Numbered from the stretch's first letter, positions 17,201 to 30,015 are shown. The stretch is DNA of 30,539 nucleotides from Lingula anatina (GCF_001039355.2 NW_019774003.1:544342-574880), one strand, 5' to 3'. Notes: generated from the sequence alone by a model not told the origin. Translations and numbers: made by a program.

Positions 17201-20200
17201 CATCAAATGTTAAAGACCAATACTTAATTTGATTCATTGGACTACAACAAATCTACTCTGAATTGAAGTCGCCCAAGATTTTTGGTGTACATGTTTAAGA
17301 CAATTATTTCTCTTACGTTCTTCTGAAAATACCCAAAATCCTTATTTATGTCTTCAAAGTATGTCACCCTTCTAAGACTAAAATTTAACATGTTTAACTC
17401 TTCCAGTCAAGCTGATTTTGAGTTTTTTTCTCAAAATATATATTCTTATGTTTATAGCTTTGTTATAGTGCTGCATCGTACCTTTATTCTAATCTCAAAA
17501 TTTCAGGCAAAATATCTGACCAAGAAAACAACTGCTGGTAGTGTTGATGCCGTTAAGAGTCTAGATGACATTCTGGTGCAATTAGCGGTGAGTCTATTTG
17601 ATGTAATTCTTGGAATTTGCCTCTGGAACCTACATCACAAAAGAACAGTCCAAAGTTTTTCAGCTTAACAGACTACTGTAAAAAGCAAAATTTGCAACAT
17701 TGGTCCACTGGCATATTTCATTTTTATTATCCCATCATAAATGTGGTTGACATACCTAAATACCCGATTCACAAGTTGGGTAAAATTGCTTTTTTTTTCC
17801 AAAGAAAACTCAGTTTGGCAGAAAATCCAGGATTAAATGCCTCTAATCTGAGCAATGGCTAGTACACCTGTCAAATGATCAGTTCTTGCCAGATTTTTCC
17901 TAATCAGCCTTTATTTTTTCAGTGCTCCATGAGCATTGACATTATGCCAGGGGAATTTGATCCGGCTAACCACATCCTACCACAACAACCACTACATCGC
18001 TGTATGTTCCCCCAGGCGGCCATGTTTCCATCTACACACTGCGTCACCAACCCATATGATTGCACCATAGAAGGAATAAGGTACTTAATCAATCCAAACA
18101 GTCTTTATTTTTGAAATTAGAAGAAATGAATGAATAACCAAACAGCTTTCTTAGCAATGAACTTTCTATTGATGCACACCCTTTTCATTTGACTTTGATT
18201 TGATTTGAATTTATTGATTAATTAATTAATTTATACATTTCTTAATTATTCCTCTTCTGTGTAATTTGAAGCAGGATCAAAAAAAAAAAAGCCATAGCTG
18301 ATAGCTCTATGGCATTCTTGCTACTGTGCTGCCATCTACTGGTTACCACAAACATTACAGTCATTTCTCTTGGAATTTTCCGGCTCATAAACTGCTTTCT
18401 TCAGACATTGTTTATAGTGTGTAGATAGAAAAGCCCACAACAAAGTTTTTGTCAGAATTTCTTCCAAAATCTGATAAATTGGTCTATGGCACAAGGTAAT
18501 TATATTATGGAAAAGAAAAAAATTGTCTGTCCAGCATTATAGAAGACTATATATGTACTTACATCTATACAGACAAACATATGTTTCAAGTGTGATATTG
18601 CTACCACCATGTTGTTCAACAAGATATTGGACACACATTTCTAGCTCTGTTGTCGGGAGTACATTTACAAAATTAAACATGTATCTTATAACTAACAATA
18701 AAAATAGTACATTTTGGAAAGATGTAAGAGATTCTAATTGCACATTTTTGTGAATTTTTAAAAATTAATATGAGGATTTTTTTTGAAAGATTCTTGGGCA
18801 TGACCCCATCAAAATGTTACCCATTTGTTTCATCTTTTTATAGATTCCTCGGCACATCTGGTCAGAATGTTACGGACATCCATCGCTACAGCACTCTGGA
18901 TGACCACTTGCAGATAATGGAGAATTGTTTGACCTGGGGTCACCTGGCCCCCACCGCTCCGGACACGTTAGGTAAGCTGACACGTTGACAGCACTAATAT
19001 TGGATGGGGAAATGGCAATTTATGGAACATTTAGTTTAATTGGTGGTTGGTTGTCACAAATACTGGGGGTGTATTAATTCCTGCTGTTGCAGTAAGTCAG
19101 CAGTAAGTTATTGATTTCTTATTTCACTAAATACACTGTATTTAATGGTTTGTTAAAAATTTGTGATTATTTAGATCTATTTTACCCTTCTTTCTTTTTC
19201 TTTCTTTCTTTCTTTCTTTCTTTCTTGAAGGAGTGATTGAATGTGTTAGGATAATAAGATTGCCAAGCAACAGATCTTATTCTGTTTGTGTTATATAGGT
19301 CAGGCATGCACAGGATTATATGCAATTTTAATGATGGGTTTTTTTTTCTTCAGTTTAAGTTGTAATATAACAATGTGTCAGATGTAGATGATACTTCTGT
19401 CCAGGCTTTGAACAAAGATGATTATTGAAGGGATAATTTGTAATCTTGATGGTGATGATGATGAAAATAATAATGAATTATGATAGAATGATAATGATGC
19501 ATAATACCCTGCTAGAGGAAGGGGGACAGTATGCCCCAAAATGCTGCAGGTGTACCTTATACCAATGAAGTATGGAAGGAGTAAAATATGATGATGATGA
19601 TATTATTATAATATTTTCAAAATTTATTATTATTATCATGATCATTGTCATCATGATTATAAAAGAAGTGATACATGTGTTGAATAAAATCAGGATGACT
19701 TTTCCAAATATAAGCATGATAAAAACTCAAAGCAACAGTTATGAAATAACTGATGATAAATTTTTTGGCATATGATGAAAACAAACAAAAAAATAAACGG
19801 ACGACGAATGGTATGTGAGTCCTTTAATTGGTAAAAAACCAATGCTGGTGATTTGAATATTGCATGTCTTCAAGCCTTGTAATTGTATCATTGGGCAGAA
19901 TTCTGGAAATCCTGCTCAATTACAGAAAGATACAAGCTTGTTTATGGATTAAATTTAGGTTGTTAATTTGTTTTTTGTGAGAAGCAGATGTTATGTCTTT
20001 TTGTCATGATTAAAGTTCCTGGAGATTTCTGATGTTATTTATTTATTTTATTTATTTATTTATTTTTTATTGTATTACTATTATTATTATTTTTTTTGCA
20101 ATTATTTTGTATAATCAATATCTTTTCTGTCTTGAAACAAGTCTCAAGACTTCTCAAAAATGAAGGCCTCTTTTGCTGTTAGTATATTTCACATCAATTA

Positions 20201-23200
20201 TTATTCTCGTATTTCACTCCTTGGCAATAAGTGGGGTTTTTTTAATGTTTTCGAAGAATTTAGATAGGGATGGAACTTTGTGGTTAAATGCATATTGAAA
20301 GACAAGAATTTCAATTGAAATGTGAAATATTAAGCTATTTGTCTGTAATTAGACCAGTATTGATTTAATTATTCACACAGATGTTTCTGTTAAGGTTTAT
20401 ACATTATTTATTGTGAGATGTGGTGTTTTTCAATAATTCTTTATTCCATTCTATTTACAAAGAATGCATTTTATAAGGCGATCATCAAAATTGCATGTAA
20501 ATTTAACCATTTCATGTTAGAAAGTCAAAAGCTTGTTGAATATATTAAATTTAATTAAGAGTTTTTGAGGTGGATATATTTTAAATATAATGATGCACTG
20601 ATATTTCAAACATGTCTTAATTAAGGGATGAGAGACATGATTTTCTATCTGAAGGTTTAGTTATTTGGCTTAATAGATTATACGATGGTCTAACATGAAA
20701 ATCATTCTTGCATGAAATCACTTTAAAACATCTGCAATGAACCAAGTGTTTTTTGTAGGACACAATTCGTATCATCAATCAACAGTGCATCATTATTTAA
20801 TTATTATTGATGTCAGTGGCCATTTCTAACTGCAATAAGCTGTAATTACACTACTACATGTATCAACTTGTTCTGGGCAGGACACATGAGCACAAATTAT
20901 AAAATGTAAAAACACTTGATTCTATTGTTCTTTTTAAAATAAATTGTATCATTTAAATTGTTTGAACTATTTAAATGGTGCCACAGACATTTAAGCTTGG
21001 TGTGTAGATTAGGAGAACTTTGGCTTTGGTCACCCTTAGCAAAATATCAGGCCTGCTTTAACCTCTTGTTGCAATTTGCGACAAATTTGCCAGAAGGGAT
21101 TTTATTCTTTGATTTGAACTTTGATATATTTTTAGTGTTAGTTGGTATGGTCTGAAAATTTGGCATAAAATGTTTCTGCTGATTTGGAAAAACATATATA
21201 TATATATACCTATGCAATTATATTACAGTGAATACTTACATGTGGGGTTCCCCTTTAGTTGCTTGAAATTTTCACAAGGATGGCAGCTATTTAGACTGAT
21301 TTTTATATATATTTTTTATTTATTTATGATTATAATTATTTTTTTATTATTATTTATTTTTTGCATACTAATGGCTAGAGGCCCATTGTTTGTAGTTTTG
21401 TAGAGCAGTCTTCAACCCAATTTTGCAGGAGGTATCATCTCTTTAATTACTTTTTTGTATGGTTTCTTTACTGCTCTTCCACTGATCAAGAGAGAGGAGT
21501 ATAGAACACTGCACTTAAATTAGGGATAAACCATTGAAAAAATAGGGTTAATCAGATAATCTGGAAATCACACAATGAGAGAAAAAACCAGGAAATCTGT
21601 TTAAAGAAATAAAAAGATATAAAACCCATTTGAACTGTACACTATGACCATTTCCCTTGTACTCTTTACTGTGAATATTGATCACTCCTTAGTGAGGCTT
21701 GAACTTCAATTTATTTCCTGCTATCTGAGGAATACAACTGTAACACGCAGACAATTTGCAAGCACTAAAATCTTTTGATCAAGAATTCAATCAAGGTGGC
21801 TTCAGGATGCTTCCATCATTTAAAAAAGGCTGAAATATCTTATGGCAGTGATAACTTATAAGAACCTAATAATCCTATCTCTGTAGAAAACATGCCCTAA
21901 AATATTAACAGCTTTTATCTGTTTTAGAGACCAATGTTTGTTTAGCTTATTCTGTTAGGTTTAGAAAATTGACTCTTTTAGATAGCTTGAATGGATTTTA
22001 TGGTTCACTGACATGCAGATCAAGTTTTCAAGTTTTTGTGCGGCTGGGATGAACCTTGTATCTCTAGTTTGACACAAGTCATCGTGCCATTATGACCTGA
22101 CAGGTCTAAACTGGTTGACTGCATTACCCAGTTTGGAGATTTGTCAGATTAAATAATTAATTATCAGTTCTCATTTTAATGTCTAAAAAATGTCATTTCT
22201 GTTGCGTGATACTTTTATTTAGGGCGACTTGTTGTGACAAGTTCTTTGCTTCTTAATCACAAATATCACAATTGATTTATTTTTCTCATTGACACTGGGT
22301 TGACTGTTTGTCAGTGGATATTGTCCAGTAAACACACGACTTAGGTTGGAAAAATGTTAACAAAGGTTTCTCAACAGAATCCAGTCCAGTTATGGGCCAA
22401 TATTACCCAGATAATTTCCCACCAAATCCATCCATTGGAAAGTGCAAAAAATCCAAAATGGCTGCCAATGCATAGGGGTGTATATTTTAGTGAGCATATA
22501 TCACGGTAACTTGCAAACTTGTGAGAGGTATCATTTCCGATGTTTAAAAGCATGTCCATTCATTTTAAAAAGTTTGGAAGTCATCAGAGGTCAAGGGCTT
22601 GAAAACGGTCCAAAATAACTTTAAATACAATATCAACTTTCTTATTTTTTTTTCAAAAATGAACTTGTTCTTCTAGCGCGTGTTGATAACTTCTTACAAG
22701 GGACCCCCTTTGTGAATGTTGTATTTAACTGGACTGAAATTTTGTCTATATTTTGGTCTAATATCTCAAATTTTGATGAAAATTTCAGGATAAGTAGCAT
22801 GTTATTCAGGTAATCACAAATTATAACTTAATCTGGGTTGCCTGATATCTGTTATCTCTTACTAGTATAGTAATTTCCAATCTTCCTAGTGTCGGTCTGT
22901 GCTCTTGGAGTGCTCTCTACATTGCTGAAAAGTTTAGCCAAATCAAATTGTCTAAGACAAAGCAACATGAAAATGATGAGATTTTTAAATCTAAATTTAT
23001 TTATTACTTTCTTTTACTGGAATAGATAACCTGTTCAGGGCAAGTTTAAATTCAGATAAATCATTTACATGGATGTGGAAGTATTCTATTTATTGGGTTC
23101 TTGTTAGCACATCATATTATATTTTTCAAGAAATCTTTAGCATAAACATCATTATGGGATGCCCTACAAGTATTTGAACCCAAACAAGTGATAACTTTCT

Positions 23201-23880
23201 AAGAAGTCCTGTCTTTCTTGGAAAAGATGTAGATATTGTGCTCTTTAATAGTTCTTTTTGAAGGAATGCCAAAAAGTAACACCTAAGGCAATCTATAGCT
23301 GAATATTGAATTTTTGACTCCACCACATCAGACAATTAATTTCTATTTTGAGAATGATTGATGGGGGGAGGGGGGGGACTGATGTTGGGTTGCCCTAAGG
23401 CGAACCCTCTTCTATCAGTCCGTTACAGAGTTCAATCATATACAAGGATTTTGACACTTATGGCTGTGTATCTGGGCTTAGTTTGAACAAAATTACTGCT
23501 AAAATCATATGGCACATGCCAAGGTTATATACCAGCACAGAGAGAAAGATGGAGTAAATAGCACCAGTATCTGAGAAGATTGCTGTGTAATATTGCTAAC
23601 CCTGGTGGTCTGGTTGATCTGAGTGCAGATGGTTTATACTGATAATGGCCCGGACTTCATTCAGGATGGTGAGGTGATGGATTGTAATATATCGTCAGTG
23701 GCTTGTTCTTCCCAAGAACTTGAGATATAAAAACTTGAGATAGAACTTTAAGACTATTACAGACTGACCATGAAATACTATAGTTTACTAAACCAGACAA
23801 AATTTTGGGTCTAAAAGTGTAAGACCAATATTCAGTTTAAAATTAGTTTGTGAAATGAGTCTCAGGGAGGCTGTAAGATG

Positions 23881-23940
<60 letters not shown>

Positions 23941-24219
23941 ATCATAATGCTATATGTAATTATTGCCATGATGGAAAGTTTGTGCTGATGATGTGGGAGG
24001 ATAAAAGTAAAATACAAACGAAGAAATGATAGGGAACGGCAGTGAGTGCAAGGATACATTTGTCATGGATGTGTGTTATTAACTCTTATGGAAAAAAGTA
24101 CTAGTATATTAATTAAATGGAGATGATAGCCTAGATAATGTATTTAAATTTCAGCATAGTCAGTCAGTCAGTATGACTTTGTGTTTCATTTAGAAAACAC
24201 ATGCTTTGGTCAACAGAGT

Positions 24220-24266
<47 letters not shown>

Positions 24267-26188
24267 GTTGTCTTTTGCATCATTCCATGCTTGTCTATAG
24301 CTGTATATAACTTGTGAGCTGATATTTGAGCCAACTAGCAATAGCCTAACTCTTTTGAGCAATTTGAAGAGATATATGAATATAGAAAACAATGATTGAT
24401 GATGAGCATCCCAGGAGTGCTGACTAAATGCTTTCCAATAACTTTAACTTTGTGACCTATTTAAGGAGCATATTGAAATGTCAACCAAGATTACTTGGCT
24501 TAAGTGTTTATATTTTTCACCAAAGAAAGAAAATTCTGTGATGAAAGTAACTAAATATTATTATTTGTCAAACAGCTCTGACTTTAACAGAAATACAGAA
24601 ATATCCTATTAAAAAAAATGTATATAAAATGTGATGTGCTTGGTGTGAAATTAGCATGTGCCATAATTGTATGCATTTTATTAGAAATCTCAGTACTAGT
24701 TACTCCTTATATTGCACCCAACTTTGTGTACACTCACACCTGAATGAGATACGCTCAGTTGGCCAAATATATATATTGATGGTGGACAATGTCTTGTCTT
24801 GATTGAAGTCAAGTCTCATAGCACCTGTTGTATCTCCCCGGACACCTGCACACAATTTGCTATTGCAGTAGGGGGAGTTTCAATGAACAAGGGTAAATTA
24901 TATCTTAAATTATGGTTTCATATTATGAGGGAGAGACTGCATCCACATCTGATTAAGCAATTTCATTGCAAATGGTGGATCATTTTAGTTCATGATTATA
25001 CGACAGCAATTGCAAACTCGTTAATGGGCAGAAGCTGTCTGTGATCTTCTGTTTTCAGTGGACTGGTAATGTGGATTGATAATTGATTGTGCTTTGAGAA
25101 ATGAGACGATGACAATTAGGACATCAAATAGGCATCTGGATACTTATTGTACATTTTTTCCTCGTTTTGTGGTTTGCTAGTTTGAAATTGTGTAGAATTT
25201 ATCCACCATAATTTCTCTTTCATTCTAGACCTGGCAGATTAGTACTGAATTGAACTTGTAGAAATGATTGTGAACACTACAGGAGGAGCTATTTCCATTG
25301 ATTTAAGGCCTTATTCAAAAGCAATAGGAATCTTCAGTTAACTTTTCTCTCTAGGTCTTTTAGTCTAAAAAGCTCTGTTTCTGATTTTGGGAAGTGCTGG
25401 TGAATATTTTAACTAATAAAAATCTGTAAACAGGAAAAGTGAACTTCAAATTAAAGTGTGTGTGGGTGTGTCTTACAGCAGGCTTATTCAAATTAAAAAA
25501 AGATACAGATCAGCAACCAAAGTGCAAGTTGTTAAATTCCAGAAAACTTCAGTATGATCGAATAATGTAGCTATGTTGAACTTTATACATGTATTATGGG
25601 AGATAAACCATAATAAGACTCCTGACGTTTGCAACTGGTAATTGAATAATAAAAATGGCTTAAAACTAGTTAAAGATTTTTCAAAGTTACTAGTCTGTTC
25701 CATTAAGCTAAAATTTTAGCAAATTTAGATGACTTAACCCTTTTATTATCTTCATCCCAGGACTAGTACATTTTGGTTTAGATTTATAGTTTTCTGGACC
25801 TATTAGTCCAAATGACCAGTGGGCTGAAAAGTTAAAGGGGCACACTCTGGCTTGGGCCTTATTTATAAAGAAAATTGCCCCTTGTGACTTGGAGTCATGG
25901 ATTTGAGACTTAGGTTGCCTAATTAATGACTTGGACCCACAATTTAAGTTTCTGATAGTATCACCACTGACTCTGCACAATCACGTCAATAGCTGTTTTT
26001 TAATAATCCTTCATAAAGTGTGCTACTTCTCTCTAGTAAATGTATACATATATATGTGTATATTTATATAATTTCTTGTTTTTCAGGTTGTTACCCCTAT
26101 TATTCTAATGACCCCTTCATCATAACGCAAAGCCCTCATGTTTACTTCACCGGAAATATGCCCAAGTTTGATACCAAGGTTGTCAAAG
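14029..26188 (+). CDS. POLD2: DNA polymerase delta subunit 2 (B-subunit, p50), partial at 3' end
   Basis: POLD2 is the regulatory subunit that links the catalytic p125 to p66 (POLD3) in the nuclear lagging-strand polymerase and carries no catalytic residues itself. Coding joins: 14029-14251, 15239-15360, 15806-15929, 16170-16290, 16751-16946, 17507-17587, 17923-18080, 18844-18971, 26087-26188. These give 1,255 nt (about 418 codons) in consistent phase. Order: N-terminal [13 protein letters not shown] segment, OB-fold region (about 80-195), then the inactive calcineurin-like phosphoesterase region (about 197-418) with [51 protein letters not shown] and [10 protein letters not shown]. Human POLD2 has 469 residues, so about 50 C-terminal residues are missing. 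I could not find their exon before 30539 and infer it lies off the right edge. ATGCTGATC at 14029 is chosen because it gives the family's usual N-terminal length and A at -3. Confidence 0.95.
14440..14592 (+). mobile_element. Possible 3' tail of a non-LTR retrotransposon
   Basis: The stretch ends TTCTTTATGATCAATAAACA followed shortly by ATTGAATTGAATTG, a short tandem tail of the kind seen behind some invertebrate LINEs. There is no coding part to support it. Confidence 0.25.
14732..15061. other. Assembly gap (330 N)
   Basis: The sequence is unknown here. The gap's right edge abuts 24 consecutive C and a CA repeat, suggesting that low-complexity sequence stopped the assembly. It falls between POLD2 exons 1 and 2, which join in phase, so no coding sequence need be lost. 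Confidence 0.99.
15062..15098. repeat. C-run and CA repeat at the gap edge
   Basis: Twenty-four C followed by seven CA units directly after the N run. Confidence 0.95.
15239..15360 (+). CDS. POLD2: POLD2 exon 2 (residues 75-115)
   Basis: Acceptor TTCTCAG, donor GAG|GTAAGA. It encodes [20 protein letters not shown] then [20 protein letters not shown], the first strands of the OB fold. Confidence 0.95.
15806..15929 (+). CDS. POLD2: POLD2 exon 3 (residues 116-157)
   Basis: Acceptor TTTCCAG, donor ACAG|GTCTGT. It encodes [20 protein letters not shown] then [31 protein letters not shown] is diagnostic of POLD2. Confidence 0.95.
16170..16290 (+). CDS. POLD2: POLD2 exon 4 (residues 157-197)
   Basis: Acceptor ATCTAG, donor CTGT|GTAAGT. 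It encodes [20 protein letters not shown] then [28 protein letters not shown] is the conserved end of the OB fold. Confidence 0.95.
16751..16946 (+). CDS. POLD2: POLD2 exon 5 (residues 197-262)
   Basis: Acceptor AATTAG, donor CAA|GTAAGT. It encodes [20 protein letters not shown] and [15 protein letters not shown], the first part of the phosphoesterase-like domain. A second possible donor lies 9 nt upstream (CAA|GTAAAA after 16937). Confidence 0.95.
17507..17587 (+). CDS. POLD2: POLD2 exon 6 (residues 263-289)
   Basis: Acceptor TTTCAG, donor GCG|GTGAGT. It encodes [20 protein letters not shown] then [15 protein letters not shown] is nearly invariant in animals. Confidence 0.95.
17923..18080 (+). 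CDS. POLD2: POLD2 exon 7 (residues 290-342)
   Basis: Acceptor TTTTTTCAG, donor ATAAG|GTACTT. It encodes [20 protein letters not shown] then [20 protein letters not shown] and [18 protein letters not shown] and LPQQPLH are family signatures. Confidence 0.95.
18081..18843 (+). other. POLD2 intron 7
   Basis: This 763-bp AT-rich intron contains TTAA-type low complexity near 18215-18235 and a short A-run. No gene was recognised. POLD2 introns 2, 4, 5 and 6 (15361-15805, 16291-16750, 16947-17506, 17588-17922) likewise hold nothing I can name. Confidence 0.75.
18844..18971 (+). CDS. POLD2: POLD2 exon 8 (residues 342-385)
   Basis: Acceptor TTATAG, donor TTAG|GTAAGC. It encodes [20 protein letters not shown] then [28 protein letters not shown] and APTAPDTLG are POLD2 signatures. 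Confidence 0.95.
19188..19226. repeat. CTTT tetranucleotide repeat
   Basis: Tandem CTTT units in POLD2 intron 8, pyrimidine-only on the transcribed-sense strand. Confidence 0.95.
19448..19660. repeat. GAT/AAT/ATT trinucleotide-rich region
   Basis: Interrupted GAT, AAT, ATT and ATC trinucleotide runs; the ORFs on both strands here are artefacts of this low complexity. Confidence 0.8.
22380..22660. repeat. Possible dispersed repeat
   Basis: The block around TCCAAAATGGCTGCCAATGC and the following GGTCAAGG text has a different base composition from the surrounding intron and resembles wording common in invertebrate interspersed repeats. No terminal repeats or ORF were seen. Confidence 0.2.
23883..23934. 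repeat. CT microsatellite (26 units)
   Basis: Uninterrupted CT on the POLD2 sense strand in intron 8. Confidence 0.97.
24223..24264. repeat. Second CT microsatellite (21 units)
   Basis: Uninterrupted CT on the same strand, about 290 bp after the first tract; both begin with ATT directly before the CT run. Confidence 0.97.
26087..26188 (+). CDS. POLD2: POLD2 exon 9 (residues 385-418), last found in window
   Basis: Acceptor GTTTTTCAG, donor AAAG|GTATGG. It encodes [20 protein letters not shown] then [13 protein letters not shown]. It follows a 7.1-kb intron yet joins exactly where the family is contiguous (DTLG-CYP). It ends in phase 1 before the expected final exon. Confidence 0.94.
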
Positions 26189-28564
26189 GTATGGTTGCAA
26201 TTTGATTTTTTTGGGGTATTTTAAAATTCTGTATTGATTATTTGATGGTTTGATCTTTAGTTTTTGTGTTTGAAGATTTATTTATACATTCAGTCATTAA
26301 TATATTGTTAGATTCGTTTCTTAGCACACACAAGCACACACATACATACAAAATACAGAAATGCTATTTCAAATTCTCTATACAGCCCTCTTTAGCATAC
26401 ATCGAGTGTAAAATTGTGAAGTCATGTCTGCCACGAAATTTGTTCTGTAACCCATTGAATATTGAAATAGAAACACTTTGTATTTTTTTTTATTTGATAA
26501 AGCAGATAGTTCTATCATTTTGAATTGCTTTTGGGTATTGCAGCTGTTATTATGCAGATCATATGTTTTATTTCCAATTTTGAGAATTTGTACAGTAATT
26601 ACAGACCGGATTGGAACAAAATTGACTAATATTTTTCTGAGAACAATCTTTTTTTGTTAATGCACAGAAAGAAATAATTATATAAATTCTGTAAAGCAAT
26701 CACAGACTATGGTAGATTGATGAATCTTTCAAAGGAAGAAAAAAAACAAGGTAATGTAATGAGAGGGATTTTTAATTTATAAGTTAACACCTTGAAGTAC
26801 CAATGGTTTGTTCTGATATTGTGTCTGTTTTCCACATAAAGCATATATTATAGGTATTGATTCATTACCTTGGCTTCTCTCTACAAGTCCAGTGATGCTT
26901 TGCATTTCTATGATTTGTTTCATTTCTCCCTAATTCAGCACAGATAAAAATTTTCTGGTATCTTATGTATCTGGTGGCACAAAATTGGTATCCTATAATG
27001 ACTTTTAGCATCTGAAATGTAGTATGGGCATGTACAGTCAGTATTAATATCTTAATGGAATGCTGCTGCCCTTTTAAGCTAACTCAGTGATTTACTGTAT
27101 TATTCCCCTGATCAAAAAGTAGCACTATCATCTTCCATGAAAATGCGAGGAATGAGACCATTTCTTTGGTCTTAGTCAAATTCTGAAAAAATTATACATG
27201 GTTACTCAAAGTTATGGGTGATGGCCTTTAAAAAAGGTACTTTGTCCAAGTACTGTCCAGAGAATTCCCAATAGTAGTCCCTATAATAGTATGCTGTTCT
27301 CATAAAAATGGTTACTTTGCTAAGCTTTTCTGAAAATGGCTACAAAAAGAAGCCTAATTGCATAGAATTGCTACATGATCTACTTTAATGTCCGTAATTT
27401 CCTTTCCATCAGCCCACCCTTTAGATCTTGCGGTCAAGTGTAATGTTTTAAAGCTCTGGGAATTCCTGTCATCCCTTTCCCCTATGGAACCCCTCAGGTT
27501 AGCGAAACATGAAAGATTTTTCAGTAATATCATGTAGCATTTTTTTTTCTAGGCTATATGTCTTTGTCACAATCCTCAAGGTTATTATTGAAGGCCATTT
27601 TTAGGGACTTATTGAGATCAGACATTGAGGAGATTGTATGGTGTTGGAAGTTTGTCATATCTTTCTTTTGTTCTTGAAAGATCAATAATCATCTTTTTTT
27701 AAAACAAATATGTACTTTCATCTGCAAAAGTTCTTGATCTAAGGAGGTTAAATGATTTTTTTTTTTTTTTTTGACAATATGCCAGATCTATCGCCAGAAA
27801 TGCTTATCTGAATATTTCCAGGAAAACTACCATTAAAGACTCATGAATCTTTTTAAAAATGGTTTAGTCCAGGATTAGGTGTACAAGAGCATGAAGGTTT
27901 TAATTTCTGTGATCTGTTTTGCATAGATTCTTCTCAGATATAATTGGTTTAATATTAATTATGGAGTTCACTTTTTTATGGCATTTTTTTGATAAATTTT
28001 TCTGACATCTGTGGTTGTTGCCAAGTACATGGCACGCACACATACACCTACTCATTTACACCATTTTTTCTACTTCACCTATGCTGAGTGAACAGTTACA
28101 AAAATACCCATGTAATTTTTAGCAGGGGGCAGAAATTGTAATATTTAAAAAATGATTGATGGTTGCCTGTCTCTTTACACAGTAGCACTAATAAAAAAAA
28201 AAAAAAAAGAATAAGATGATTTAAACCACATGACCGGCCCTGATAAGGTATCCACGAAGAACTAAAAAATGAAACCATTCATCAAAGATAGCATCATAAT
28301 TTTATGATTGAACCTATCGTTTTTCAGATATGTTCATTTGATGCAAAATGAATTGAAATAACAAAGAAAATCATTTCTAGTTATCAAGTTATATCATATA
28401 ACTGGGTACTATTTGCACAATCCAGTTTCTGACCTTCATTCAAATGTAGGGATCAAATATGCCCATAATTTCATATTACGCAGAAAATGGGGGAATTGCT
28501 TCTGTACAGTGAAACTTACTGCATACTAAAGATCTATGTTTGAATGTGTTATTGACAGTAGTAT

Positions 28565-28830
28565 AAGGGTTCATTCCCAATGAAACTATTGTTCTGTGTC
28601 AATCAATCCAATTCTGCAGGGACTCTCACTGAATGCAATCCAATTAAAAGATTATTACGCCTTCTCCTGGTGTTGATTAGAATATAGAAAAACCCATGAT
28701 TATATACAAGTGTATTGGAAACAAGAAAAGGTGTTTCATTGCTTTAATCTGAATGCATTCAGTGAGAGTTCCTACCAGGCTGGATCGATCCACGTAGAGT
28801 GATGCCTTCATTGGGAATGAGACCTAAAAC
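28565..28830. mobile_element. Fold-back (MITE-like) inverted repeat
   Basis: Two arms of about 85 bp (28565-28650 and 28740-28830) are imperfect inverted copies alignable without gaps. Shared blocks include TCATTCCCAATGAA near the ends and ACTCTCACTGAATGCA inside. The central spacer is about 90 bp. No ORF and no clear target-site duplication were seen, so the assignment to a mobile-element class is inference. Confidence 0.6.
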
Positions 28831-29952
28831 CTGAAACATGATGTTTTATGACTGTGGTGATATATGCTTTATTCAGCTTCAGGGGTGTTTTTCAGTGAAA
28901 TGTGAGTACTTTCTCTCTGAACGTACTACACTGCCAGCCTCTCACAATATATATGCCTCGAACACCTCTAGCTGACACTCGCAATGTTCTGGCACATATC
29001 GCTCGGGTTAAAATGTACAAATACAAAATATTTGTCACTTTATAAAATGTAGAATGTGTGTAAATGCGTTGGCGCCCATGGTGTTGTCAGCACGCGGAGC
29101 CTTGAATGGGATTGTAGAGGTTTTACAAAGGGGGGATAGCAATCAAGTGTTCACTTCCTGACTTTACAAATTAATGTGTGTCATTAAAGACTATCTAAAC
29201 ACAGCTTGATACACAAATCACAAGCTCTAGAATTCTTGTTAGACCAGCCTATAATATTAAAGCTGGACAAAGACACTAACTTTTAATAGACATTTTAATG
29301 GATTGAATTAGATTAAAGAAATCAATTAATAGAAGGTTTTGCAGAATGCTTATTCTGATTTTCCGAGATATTCCGAGTCCCTTTTTTTGTCATGAAAGCT
29401 AACAATGCAATTATGCTGTCACAAAATCAATAATGTTGTTTAACACTTGATTTTGGAGTTTATTAACCTTCACCTGTCAACATATAGGGGAAAGTGTGGG
29501 TGTAAAACACTCCGTTCAATTATGAAACCATCTGTTATAAGGATTTCCCTCTGTGCACTTAAAATACACTGGGGAAAAGCAACACGCTGGAATACATGGC
29601 AACATGGACTAATTTTCAACAGCACATTTGAGTAAATGCTTGACTATCACCGAGTCTGTGATGGAAAAAAAATGGAAAATGAACCAGATCACAAAAGTCT
29701 AAATCTACTTGATTGCCATCTGTCTTGTTTATACAAGGTTCAATATATCACACTCTATACAAACCGGGGCAACAACAGAGAATTTCCTTAAGTCCCTTTT
29801 ATACTGGTTAATGTCCTTTCTGCGTCCTGGAGTACAGCCCTGTTTGAGAATAAAAAAATAATAATACCATGAGTGTGGACAACTGGCCTGTCATTTGGCA
29901 TTCATTCTTGGTCACTTTGGGTCATTAAAAATGAGAAATTAAATGTTTTCTT

Positions 29953-30015
29953 CACTAGTAGGTTACATTGAAATGAAAATTACGCACTAGTAGGTTACAT
30001 TGAAATGAAAATTAC
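29953..30015. repeat. 32-bp direct duplication in POLD2 intron 9
   Basis: CACTAGTAGGTTACATTGAA and the ten bases that follow occur twice with a 32-bp period and no visible difference in the shared part. Confidence 0.9.

Larger units (their letters stand above)
18972..26086 (+). other. POLD2 intron 8 (7.1 kb)
   Basis: The flanking exons are contiguous in the protein family, so no exon is missing here. The intron contains TTTC, GAT/ATT and two CT microsatellites and a possible dispersed repeat at 22380-22620. Its ORFs are short, low-complexity and unlike any protein I know. Confidence 0.8.

Noticed and set aside
21170-21403. Hydrophobic ORF of 77 codons in POLD2 intron 8
   Set aside because: Its apparent membrane character comes from TA/TTTAT low complexity; it has no homology I recognise and lies in an intron.
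23862-24392. Minus-strand ORFs with RERERE repeats
   Set aside because: They are translations of the GA strand of the two CT microsatellites.
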